Below, one piece after another: positions 44,279-55,407 of a stretch of DNA of 64,000 bases. Within the stretch, counting starts at the first letter, position 1; the number at the start of each line of letters is the position of its first letter. Where the stretch lies: the NCBI GenBank assembly GCA_037043015.1, contig CM073321.1, positions 43,978,420 to 44,042,419 on the forward strand. Direction: 5' to 3'. The position numbers and the translations under genes are program-made. Source of the DNA: Bryum argenteum (lineage: Eukaryota; Streptophyta; Bryopsida; Bryales; Bryaceae). The notes beneath the pieces were generated by a model that ran no database searches, was not told where the DNA came from, and saw only the letters and a program-made list of their open reading frames with translations.

Positions 44279-47200
44279 ATGGACGCGGTGAGCTTGGGGT
44301 TCGAGAGATCCAGTGACAATGTGCCTAAGAAGAAGAAGAGAAGAGGGGGTACTCGTTTTAGTAATACGAAAGCGCGCAAACAAAGTGCATTGCGAAAGGT
44401 GGGTGCGTCTAGGTCAAGTGGAGATGAGGGAGGCCCTGCTGATTTTGATTTGAACGATGATGAACTCGGGCCCCATTACAGGAGGAATCTGAAAATGCGG
44501 TCGATCAATCTTGACACAGTGATCGAGATTAACGAGAAAGACACTGGTGAAGATGAGAACAAATTCAAGAGATTCATAGATGAGCAAGAGCGCAGTAGAA
44601 GTGGATCGACATCCAGCGAATCTCTATGTTATTACATAGGAGGTGATGAGGTTGCACAGGATTCCAAGAAGCAGGTACGCTAGTATTCTTGAGTTTGTGC
44701 TATTTAGTTATTGCAGTTTGAGTTTACTGAGTTGAATGTTTGTTTACAAGGTTGATGCCGATGAAGGTCCCAAGAACGATGAGGTAGATGAAATAAGTTT
44801 TGACAATTCGGACAAAAACTTGAAGGACAGTGATGAGAACGAGGAGCAAATGGACGAAAAGAAGGCGTTGGTAGATGTTGGAGAGAATGAAGATACCATC
44901 GATCGAATTATAGAGGAGGAGGTAAATGATATGACGTTTTTCCTAAGTGTCATGAAGGAGTCAGGGCACATTTTAGCATTCACCTCGATAGATTAGAGAT
45001 GTGAGTATGTTTGCACTAAGAAAATGTGACCTAATATTGAATAAATGATTGATTGGTTTTCGTACTTGTAAATCATGTGAGTTTTGAATGCGGTACAAGT
45101 GTCAAGTCTCGTGAATAAAAGAGGGCAAATATTCTAACATAAAGGATCCAAGGGTATATCCCCAAGCGGGTACGGGTATACAAAGCGCCGACGGGTATCG
45201 GGGTGAGAACCCCCGGCCCGGGCAGCAGCGACGGTGGTTACGGGGTAAGAACCCCCGGCCCGGGCAGCAGCGCCGGCGGGTACCGGGGTGAGACCCCCGG
45301 CCCGGGCAGCATCGCCGGCGGGTACCAGGGCGAGAACCCCCGGCCCGGAGTGAGAAGCCCCCGCCCCGCCGTTCAGCGGTGAGCGGTGACCGCGTCGTGA
45401 GCTTGTCGCTGTCCGTCTCTCTCCGCTCCCTCTTCGGAGGCTTCTTCCCTGTCAAATCAGCTGCCTTTGCGGCGCATTGCTCAATTTAACCAGGTGATGC
45501 CGGCACGTTCGTCAAATGATCATGGGTAATTTCTGAAATGGGAGGTCCTCCTTTCTGCGCCGCGCAAAACCCTAGAAATTGAATGAGGAGCCGCCGATGA
45601 AGCCTCAGATAAGCTTGGCAGTCGACAGTTGTGAAAAGCTGTCAGGAGAGATGCCTGACAGAAAGAGTGACAATTTGGATTGTAGCTACCAGAATAGAAT
45701 GGACGCAATTAGTGAAGATGCTTCCGCTGCACTAATACGGCGTACTTGTTGCTATCAACAACTCCTTTCCTGTCTATGTGCAGTTCGGTTTGAAGGAAGG
45801 TGCTACAATGGCAAACTTGGGCGTTGGTGAGGAGTTCACAGTGCAGCGAGAAGAGGAGATCAGAATGCAGCGAGAGGGAGAAGACGTGGAGAAGGAAAGA
45901 GACAATGTGAGTACTGATTCCTCGACAAGCCTCTTTTCTGAGTTTTACAGGGAATACGCTCTTCAATACGCTCCAGGGAAAGAATTCAAGACTCGTGAAG
46001 AAAAGGAGGCGTGGTTTGCGAGGGGCTTCAAGGTATGAATTATCTACTTCAGCAAGTACTGAATTTGCTACTTCTGAATGCCGAGGAATCTCAGTCCTTT
46101 CTCGGGAGAGTACGAGTTCGTTGTTTCTGTCCAGGGGACTTCTCTGGAGAGTGAATATTTTTAGGGGAATTTTGGCCCTTGCACTGGTCCTAGTGTTGTA
46201 GCGGTGTTTTGTTCTCTACGGGGTCGGCAGCCTCCCTCAGACGCTCCGCTGAGAGCCAGGTGATTGGACGCCGACATTCCAATTCCAATTCCTGTGCGTT
46301 ACAGTCGATGTGAATTTGGGTGAATCCCCGGTCCTCACTGGTCCTCGTGATGTCGATATGTTGTGGCTCAAAGGGGGACGGCACCCTCCCAATGCTGTGG
46401 TCCTCGTGATGTTCAGATGTTGCTCGGGAGGTTTCATTTGTTTTTCTGATTCAATTCCTCTTTCAATCTTTCGCTGTGAATGGCGGCTCAATCCCCGAAC
46501 CTCAGAGGTCCTCGTGATGTTCAGATGTTGTGCCTCGAAGGGGCTGGCCTCTTCTCGATGTTGTGGTCCTCGTGATGGCTGATGTTGTGCCTCGAAGGAG
46601 CTGGCCGCTTCCCGATGCTAAGGTCCTCGTGATGGCTGATGTTGTGCCTCGAAGGGGCTGGCCTCTTCCCGATGCTCTGGTCCTCGTGATGGCTGATGTT
46701 GTGCCTCGAATGGCCGACACCCTCCGAATGCAGTGTGACTGGCACCCTCGTGGGCTTCTGTGTGTCTGTGATCTTGCGTTCCTTAAGCTTTTTGAGACAC
46801 GAATTCCCGAAGTGGTCCTCGGTGTGTTAGACTTTCGTGGACGAAAGTTAGGCAGTTGCTCGGGAGGTTTGAATTTTTTTTCTCTTTCAATTCCTCTTTC
46901 ATTCTTTCGCTGTGAATGGCGGCTCAATCCCCGAACCTCAAAGGTCCTCGTGATGTTCAGATGTTGTGCCAGGAAGGGGGTTGGTACCTCTCGATGCTGT
47001 GGTCCTCGTGATGGCTGATATTGTGCCTCGAAGGGTCTGGCCTTTTCCTCATGCTGTGGTCCTCGTGATGGCTGATGTTGTGCCTCGAAGGGGCTGGCCT
47101 CTTCCCGACGCTGTGGTCCTCGTGATGGCTGATGTTGTGCCTCGAGTGGCCGACACCCTCCGAATGCATTGTGAGTGGCACCCTCGTGGGCCTCTGTGTG

Positions 47201-50200
47201 TTTGTGATCTTGCGTTCCTTAAGCTTTTTGAGACACGAATTCCCGAAGTGGTCATCGGTGTGTTAGACTTTCGTGGACAAAAGTCTGGCAGGGTCTCGGG
47301 AGGTTTGTTTTTTATTTTCTCCTTCAATTCTTCTTTCAATCTTTTGCTGTGAATGGGGGCTCAATCCCCGAAATTCACAGGTCCTCGTGATATTCAGATG
47401 TTGTGCGGCGAAGGGGGTTGGTGCCTCCTGATGTTGTGGTCCTCGTGATGGCTGATGTTGTGCCTCGAAGGGGCTCGCCTCTTCTCGATGCTGTGGTCCT
47501 CGTGATGGCTGATGCTGTGCCTCCAATGGCCGACACCCTCCGAATGCAGTGTGACTGGCACCCTCGTGGGCTTCTGTGTGTCTGTGATCTTGCGTTCCTT
47601 AAGCTTTTTGAGACACGAATTCCCGAAGTGGTCCTCGGTGTGTTAGACTTTCGTGGACGAAAGTTAGGCAGTTGCTCGGGAGGTTTGAATTTTTTTTCTC
47701 TTTCAATTCCTCTTTCATTCTTTCGCTGTGAATGGCGGCTCAATCCCCGAACCTCAAAGGTCCTCGTGATGTTCAGATGTTGTGCCAGGAAGGGGGTTGG
47801 TACCTCTCGATGCTGTGGTCCTCGTGATGGCTGATATTGTGCCTCGAAGGGTCTGGCCTTTTCCTCATGCTGTGGTCCTCGTGATGGCTGATGTTGTGCC
47901 TCGAAGGGGCTGGCCTCTTCCCGACGCTGTGGTCCTCGTGATGGCTGATGTTGTGCCTCGAGTGGCCGACACCCTCCGAATGCATTGTGAGTGGCACCCT
48001 CGTGGGCCTCTGTGTGTTTGTGATCTTGCGTTCCTTAAGCTTTTTGAGACACGAATTCCCGAAGTGGTCATCGGTGTGTTAGACTTTCGTGGACAAAAGT
48101 CTCGCAGGGTCTCGGGAGGTTTGTTTTTTATTTTCTCCTTCAATTCTTCTTTCAATCTTTTGCTGTGAATGGGGGCTCAATCCCCGAAATTCACAGGTCC
48201 TCGTGATATTCAGATGTTGTGCGGCGAAGGGGGTTGGTGCCTCCTGATGTTGTGGTCCTCGTGATGGCTGATGTTGTGCCTCGAAGGGGCTCGCCTCTTC
48301 TCGATGCTGTGGTCCTCGTGATGGCTGATGCTGTGCCTCCAATGGCCGACACCCTCCGAATGCAGTGTGACTGGCACCCTCGTGGGCTTCTGTGTGTCTG
48401 TGATCTTGCGTTCCTTAAGCTTTTTGAGACACGAATTCCCGAAGTGGTGCTCGGTGTCTTAGACTTTCGTGCACGAAAGTCAGGCAGTTGCTCGGGAGGT
48501 TTGAATTTTATTTCTCTTTCAATTCCTCTTTCATTCTGTCGCTGTGAATGGTGGCTCAATCCCCAAACCTCAGATGTCCTCGTGATGTTCAGATGTTGTG
48601 CCACGAAGGGGGTTGGTACCTCCCGATGCTGTGGTCCTCGTGATGGCTGATGTTGTGCCTCAAAGGGGCTGGCCTCTTCCTGATGCTGTGGTCCTCGTGA
48701 TGGCTGATGTTGTGCCTCGAAGGGGCTGGCCTCTTCCCGACGCTAAGGTCCTCGTGATTGTTGATGTTGTGCCTCGAAGTGGCTGGCCTCTTCCCGACGC
48801 TGTGGTCCTCGTGATGGCTGATGTTGTGCCTCGAGTGGCCGACACCCTCGGAATGCAGTGTGAGTGGCACCCTCGTGGGCCTCTGTGTGTTTGTGATCTT
48901 GCGTTCCTTAAGCTTTTTGAGACACGAATTCCCGAAGTGGTCATCGGTGTGTTAGACTTTCGTCGACGAAAGTCTGGCAGGGTCTCAGGAGGTTTGTTTT
49001 TTTTTTTCTCTTTCAATTCTTCTTTCAATCTTTTGCTGTGAATGGGTGCTCAATCCCCGAACCTCAGAGGTCCTCGTGATATTCAGATGTTGAGCGGCGA
49101 AGGGGGTTGGTGCCTCCTGATGCTATGGTCCTCGTGATGGCTGATGTTGTGCCTCGAAGGGGCTCGCCTCTTCTCGATGCTGTGGTCCTCGTGATGGCTG
49201 ATGTTGTGCCTCGAAGGGGCTGGCCTCTTCCCGATGCTGTGGTCCTCGTGATGGCTGATGTTGTGCCTCGAATGGCCGACACCATCCGAATGCAGTGTGA
49301 CTTGCACCCTCGTGGGCTTCTGTGTGTCTGTGATCTTGCGTTCCTTAAGCTTTTTGAGACACGAATTCCCGAAGTGGTCCTCGGTGTGTTAGACTTTCGT
49401 GGACGAAAGTCAGGAAGTTGCTCGGGAGGTTTGAATTTTTTTTTCTTTTTCAATTCCTCTTTCAATCTTTCGCTGTGAATGGCGGCTCAATCCCCGAACC
49501 TCAGAGGTCCTCTTGATGTTTAGATGCTGTGCCAGGAAGGGGGTTGGTACCTCCCGATGCTGTGGTCCTCATGATGGCTGATGTTGTGCCTCGAAGGGGC
49601 TGGCCGCTTCCCGATGCTGTGGTCCTTGTGATGGCTGATGTTGTGCTTCGGATGGCCGACACCCTCCGAATGCAGTGTGAACTGGCACCCTCGTGGGCTT
49701 CTGTGTGTCTGTGATCTTGCGTTCCTTAAGCTTTTTGAGACACGAATTCCCGAAGTGGTCATCGATGTGTTAGACTTTCGTGGACGAAAGTCTGGCAGGG
49801 TCTCGGGAGGTTTGATTTTTTTTTTCTTACAATTCTTCTTTCAATCTTTCGCTTTGAATGGCGGCTCAATCCCGGAACCTCAGAGGTCCTCGTGATGTTT
49901 AGATGTTGTGCCACGAAGGGGGTTGGTACCTCCCAATGTTGTGGTCCTCGTGATGGTTGATGTTGTGCCTCGAAGGGGCTGGCCTCTTCCGGATGCTGTG
50001 GTCCTCGTGATGTCAGATGTTGTACCTCGAAGGGGCCGGCACCCTCCCAATATAGTGGACCTCGGATGGCAGATGTTGTGCCTCGAAGGGCCGACACCCT
50101 CCGAATGCAATTGGACTGGCGTCCTTGTGGGCTACTGTGTGTCTGGGATCTTGCGTACTTGAGGCTTTTTGTTAGACTTTCGTGGACGAAAGTCTGGGAG

Positions 50201-50756
50201 CGTCTCGGCACCCTCTGTGTGTGATGATGTGTTTTTTAGCAGAACTGGTGTTTTTTGTATTTTCGTGCAAATTTTTGTCAGGCTTTCGGGCATTGAAGTG
50301 GTACTTATGATCTTCTCGGTGCTCTAGTTTCAAATGGGATTGACATTCTTGTTAAATAATGGAGTTAAATTTTATTTGTTTAGTTTCCTGTTCCTGAACG
50401 CTCTCTTAGAGTTGGCTTACCGATGGTTTTGCGTGGTATTGCAGGATCAGTTAAAGCCAGTTGCAGATGATTCAGAAAAGGAATCCGATGCAGATAGCGA
50501 CCTCTCCTTTTTGAGAGACGAAGTGTTAGCTTACGTTGAGTCCCGTCGATTAGTAGTAGCTTTGAGCTCGGTTCCGGGAACTCCGCCTCCTCTCACCCCT
50601 GTTAGTCACACTTATTGTGTTGACTTTGATCGGATTGCGATTACAAAGCAAATCAAAAAGAATGATGCCAAAGCTAGACGTATCCAAGAGAAAGCAGTAG
50701 CTAGAAGTGCACCACGTCGTTCTCCGCGTCTTGCCGCAAAGTTAAAATTTGTTTAA
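44279..50756 (+). CDS. Unrecognised acidic/basic nuclear-type protein with a giant intron
   Basis: Four exons join in phase 0 with GT-AG borders: 44279-44674, 44751-44921, 45784-46032 and 50445-50756, giving about 375 residues. An ATG at 44192 in the same frame would add 29 residues. The N-terminus is basic (PKKKKRRGGTRF, KARKQSALRK), the middle is strongly acidic, exon 3 holds SLFSEFYREYALQYAPGKEF and EAWFARGFK, and the C-terminus is basic (KARRIQEKAVARSAPRRSPR). No enzyme or known domain is recognised. The composition suggests a nuclear, DNA- or histone-associated protein. The third intron (4.4 kb) contains a satellite array. A weak GTTTAA donor at the end could even join it to the next gene in phase 0; I treat them as separate. 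Confidence 0.6.
45165..45365 (+). repeat. GC-rich minisatellite, unit about 43 bp
   Basis: About four copies of a unit containing CGGGGTGAGAACCCCCGGCC and CGGGCAGCAGCG lie inside the second intron of the unknown gene. Each unit has the self-complementary CCCCCGGCCCGGG. Just downstream (45372-45395) GCGGTGAGCGGTGACCG resembles the terminal inverted repeats. Confidence 0.75.
46320..50060 (+). repeat. Higher-order satellite: 57-bp subrepeat within an 816-bp unit
   Basis: The 57-bp subunit starts GGTCCTCGTGATGGCTGATG and continues TTGTGCCTCGAAGGGGCTGG. Blocks of two to four subunits alternate with longer spacers that include TTGCGTTCCTTAAGCTTTTT and a palindrome. Landmarks recur at exactly 816 bp (46831, 47647, 48463) and then at 930 bp (49393), which is 816 plus two subunits. 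Because 57 is divisible by three, all frames stay open over long distances, giving repeat translations (for example a 19-residue SRHNISHHEDHS-type unit on the minus strand); I do not think these are genes. The array lies within intron 3 of the unknown gene. Confidence 0.93.
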
Positions 50757-50895
50757 TTGTATCCTCATAGTGTATAATATGTTTATCATATGCTTACTTA
50801 TAAAGTGATTATGATATATTATCTTTCTTATATTGTTATTTTGACACATTCTTATTCTCTTTGTGGTCTGCTATATTTGCTCTCTGAATTGCCAG

Positions 50896-53800
50896 ATGAA
50901 TCTTGATCAAGTCGAACTTCTTCAAGATGCAGTGGATACCCGGCCTTTTCTTAATCTTCCACAAACGGTATCTCCCGACGGTGACGAACTCTTACTTGAT
51001 AGTGGCGGATCTGTTGGAGACTTGCGGAATACAGTACCGGAAGAGACTCCATCGATGATGGATCTCCAAGCTGAAGCAACGCAAGGTCCAGATGGTCACG
51101 AGTATCCTTCCGAGGATGATGACACCCCTTTGCCTGGAGGTGTCACCGTTGGAATCGTCCACATGCCACCTCATCTTGAAAACAAAGATCCGGATTGGAG
51201 TGCAAACGAGATGAGAATGATTCACAAAAGTGATTCAATTGCGATCATCAACAGGTTGAGATACAAACCTGTGAAAAAGTCCCGCATGCTAATTCCATTG
51301 TGTCGTCTTGTTTGTTATCCCAAGGTTCGACCTATCTCCGAACAAGACGTACGGAAATTGGAGAATGAGTTCAACAAAGGCTATCGCGAAGGAGACCGAG
51401 TCATGTACGTTTCTCCCTTCAATAGGAAAGGGAGAGAGAAAATTGTTGACGCCGGAGATGCAGTGTGGACGAATCTACTTTGGAAATCTGCAAATGAAGA
51501 GTTTGAGAAGACGTTGCTATCTGATCCGGATCTTCAACACTTGAGCGATAAGTACTTCTACGTGTACGAAGGTAACCACCGAGTTACGGCGTGGATGCGT
51601 CACATTGAGAGGTACCATAAGATGGAAGCTTCGTGGCACATCTCCGTGGACTGTATCGTACTTGATGCACGAGGAGAAAGCAACCTCCTGCTTGACGCTA
51701 TGAACAACATAAATTGGTGAGTACTTTACTGATTTTCCTATTTGCTCTATTTGTATTTTGAGTAACTTCAATGTTTCTTATGTTTGAGTTCGCTCTCTCT
51801 GAGTCAATCGAACATGACCATGTCGAAGACGGGTTGTGTGCAAAATTGCAGCGCATGAGGAAGTTTGGTAAACTGAAACTTGAGGATTTCAAGGATCTGA
51901 TATCTCCAGAAGATTACAGAATATGCAAGAACGCCAAAGCCAAAAAAGATACTTGGTATCCTGTAACAACTGACGTTTTCGTAAAATTCCTATATGCGGT
52001 AAGTTGAGTGTAATGGGTTGGTACTGTGATTCGTTGTATTTGGGATTTTCCTCTTTATTAATCCTTCTTATGTTATGTACAGAGGAGATTAGCAAAGGCT
52101 TCCGATGACGCTGAGACGAATTACTACGCAACAGTCCCAAAGGAGAAACAAACAGGACCCGGAGTTTGGAGTGCGATGGATAATGCGATCAAAGCAGAAA
52201 TTAAGGCCATTCGTGGCAAAAACTTCGACAAGATGGTCGCTGTAGCAAACCATAAACTTGGGAAAGTATTTGCGAAGGAGGTAGAAAATGCACCCCTTTC
52301 ACGTATCATATGACTATATTTGCGATCATGATTCATCACTCGATTCTTACTTGTAAATTACATGTGCAGATTTATTCCCATTACAGCAAGAACCTGAAAC
52401 CCGATATGACAATAGATCGTTTACAAATGGTTGCCACTAGCAATGTTCATTGCGATTTCAAGGGAAAGTGGCTCCAATGGTGGAACTCATCTGACGATGT
52501 TCGACGATCTTTTCGCTTCCCTGATGAACGTCCAATGAAAGATAAAGCTCTGGTGGCATTTCTGCATTGCGCATCTCTTTGGGCACAGGTATCTTCAATT
52601 TTCTTTACGTGTTGAAAAAGTTTGAGTTCATATGATATATTCATCATTAACTTGTTTCTCTTTTACAGCTCGAGCATTCACTTCAAACTGAATTGCAAAT
52701 CCTCATTGACAACGAAAACCTCACCATTGAGTGGTCTAGTGTTGTCCTAAAGCCATCTAAGTATGTAGAGAAGTGGAGGTTGCTCTTATGGGACAAGGCA
52801 TTCAAGAACTACCTTGGTCCTAATGCAAGCCCAAAGTTCATCAAAGGCTCGGATCTTCAAAAGATTACCGGGGGCAAAGTTACAATTAAGCGACTTCTAT
52901 TCCGGTATGTTTTTAATTTTCTCTTCAAAATTATTAAATTTGGTACAACTTGTTCAATTCACACAATCTGATTTTTTCCCACTTTTGTAGGTACTTGAAA
53001 CAAGAGCTCGTTGCGAAGGGAGCATTAGCCTCGTTCTCTATTCCAATGGAGTTCTGGGACATTTCAGTCACAAATGATCCCCGCAGCTTTTTCTCCACAG
53101 CCCAACAAGAGCGGTTTACCAACTCCCAATTGACGACCGGTGGATGGTTTCTGGAGTGTGACGACAACTACGTGCACAAGGAGGAGAAGCATCTTCTTCG
53201 AAACCTTGCGTCTAACCCAGCTGACTCTACACCGATGGACTTTGACGACGATGACGATGACGACCTCTCCATTTTACCACTCGCACCTGATCCAATCTCT
53301 TCTCCTTCTTCACCAGTTGCAGTGCCCAAGTCTCGTGCAAACAGGAAGAGACGCAACGCTGTTGCAGAGCCAGTTGTAGATCTTGAGCAAGAATCCGAAG
53401 AAAATGCTCCCCTCGGAGAAGACATTGCAGGGCCTGAAGATGCTGATCTGACTCAGGCTTCAGCGGGAGCCGCAATCAATACAATTCGACGCGGTGCAAG
53501 ATTGACTCAACTTTCAACAGGTGGACTTACGAATGCTGGGTCCCCTCCTCAATCATTCACCGTTGACCACAACTCGCAGCAGTCCCCACGTCGCCTTAGC
53601 CAGCCAATATTCCCGAGACGCCCTCTTCTAAAACCCAATCACATCGGTAGCAGCTCGTCGTCTAAAATATCGGTGACTTTACCTATGTATCTCGAGAAGG
53701 GCAACATTGGTGATTTGGTTCACCAGTTATCGAAGACTGCAAAATGGGATTCGCAAATCCTCGATATCGTCGAGCACATCAAGAAGGTTTTATTTCTTCC

Positions 53801-55186
53801 CTTTGTCTTTCATGAACTTCTTCTTACGTTTTGTACTTCTAAATCTATTAGCCACTTTCAAATTTTTTACTTGTATCTCAGATTGGAAAAGACCGCAAGT
53901 ACCCGTGTTCGGCGATGGAGTATGAACCCAAGCATCCAGGGATTGATCTCATTTTTGCAGATGCTCCCGAGAACTTGCCTGTACCGGGTGTGTCTCCAAT
54001 AGAAATTCCATCTTGGAACCGGCGTGACAAAACCTACTTTGAGAGCCTCTTCGTGTTTGCCGCGTATCATTTGACAGACGTTGGAGCCATTCTTCTGATG
54101 CATCCCAAATGTCGCAGAATCGAGCGTACTCTCGATGCCGAGTCCCATACATATAGATTTCGTCTTGTTCGAGACTGGTGGGGATATAATCCCCTTCCTA
54201 TGGCATCTACCGTACCTAAACCGAAAGGGGTACGTATCAGAATCTAATTTTCAATTTCGCAATTCATGGTAATTGCCTTCTTTGCATCTATATTAATGTA
54301 TCTATACTTGTGTTTTGCAGACTCACTGCTTCCATATCAAAGTGTATGTTCGCAAAGAGTTTGTTTCGAAGTTCCAAACTCGGCAAGTCGCACACGCATA
54401 TGCGGGTGTGTCAATCGTACCTGATGAGGAAGACCACCTCTGTAACTTTGCAGAGAAAGAAACCTTGCGATATCGTCCGGACGGTACGCCGTGGCGAGGC
54501 TCACGAGAGAAGGACCCTTCCTTCATTCAATGTTTCGTCGATTGTCTCACGGACGAGGGGGGTATAGTCTTCGACTGGAGCGCAAGTAGAGGTAAAGTTC
54601 CCGTAGACTCTACATTAAAATTTGTTTCTACATTTCGCATTTTTAACGTGGGCTTCCGATTTTGTAGGTGCATCTGTGATTGCTTGCGCGCACTCCAACC
54701 GACACCTCATCGCTATGGAACCTGACGAAGAGATCTTTGATGGTATACTCGCGGATTACAAGAACGAACCTTCCGGTGATGAGGAAAGTGGAGAATCATC
54801 CCCCCCCCCCCCCGCAGACTATGACTCTGACGAACCGGTCGTGAAGAAACCACAAAAGTTCATTGGTGCGTATTACCATCTTGTATTCTCTTTTTCAATT
54901 TTAAATTACACACTTACAAATCGGTAGGACTGACTTTCTTTGCAATTTTAGGATCGCAGGTCTAAAAGAGCGATTGACTAGCAACGCTCATCTCTACAAG
55001 AGCCCTCCTTCGAAATTCACCCTACCATCGTACGCTGAGCGACTTGCTCAAGAGTTTGTTCAAGCTCCATCTCTCATTTTGTCTGACACTCCACGTCGAC
55101 GTTATAGCAAGAGTGTGCTTAAGTTTATAGACTTTGAGGCAGATCAGTGTGATCAGCACTTTAATGGTACTACACCGTCTACCTAG
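50896..55186 (+). CDS. ParB-like domain fused to an amino-methyltransferase-like domain (ten exons)
   Basis: Exons: 50896-51716, 51789-51998, 52083-52280, 52370-52588, 52669-52904, 52991-53786, 53882-54229, 54321-54591, 54668-54865, 54960-55186 (about 1,170 residues). Residues 1-120 are acidic. At about 125-275 is a ParB/Srx-like domain (VRPISEQDVRKLENEF, then YEGNHRVTAWMRHIE), with an acidic-helix continuation in exon 2 (ALSESIEHDHVEDGL). After a disordered Asp-run and NLS region (KSRANRKRRN), exons 7-9 form a methyltransferase-like fold: GIDLIFADAPENLP in motif IV position, HLTDVGAILLMHP as motif V, and GGIVFDWSASRGASVIACAH with HLIAMEPDEEIF as motif I. Motif IV before motif I is the beta-class N4/N6 order. 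DPPY is replaced by DAPE and the FxGxG loop by WSASRG, so catalysis is doubtful. All junctions keep phase except exon 1/2. Confidence 0.8.
53882..54865 (+). other. Methyltransferase-like region (motifs IV, V and I)
   Basis: Exons 7-9 hold motif IV (FADAPENL at about 53951-53974), motif V (FESLFVFAAYHLTDVGAILL at about 54040-54100) and motif I (IVFDWSASRG spanning the exon 8/9 border, then IACAHSNRHLIAMEPDEE). The arrangement matches phage and bacterial ParB-methylase fusions in kind. The substituted catalytic residues are noted in the gene entry. Confidence 0.75.
54799..54814 (+). repeat. Poly(C) tract in exon 9
   Basis: A run of about 15 C encodes the SSPPPP stretch and is followed by GCAG. 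It is a likely slippage site, and CCCGCAG also resembles a splice acceptor. Confidence 0.8.
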
Positions 55187-55407
55187 TGTGTGATTTGTTT
55201 TCCGATAGGTACTGGACATGGTAGCGCCATACATTCGTAGTTTCCCATGATCTATTACTTATATACTATCTATATGTGTTTTTAAATATATACGGTTTTA
55301 TATTTTTATAAGTCGGAAATTTGTATTCAATAAATTCAAGCACATTCAAGCCAACTCTCACACCAAGTGTGACTCGTGGCCATACAACTACTATAACTAG
55401 CAATCAA

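Noticed and set aside
46502-49762. Many open frames of 70-150 codons on both strands in the satellite
   Set aside because: The 57-bp unit is divisible by three, so all frames stay open automatically; translations are simple 19-residue repeats without codon bias.
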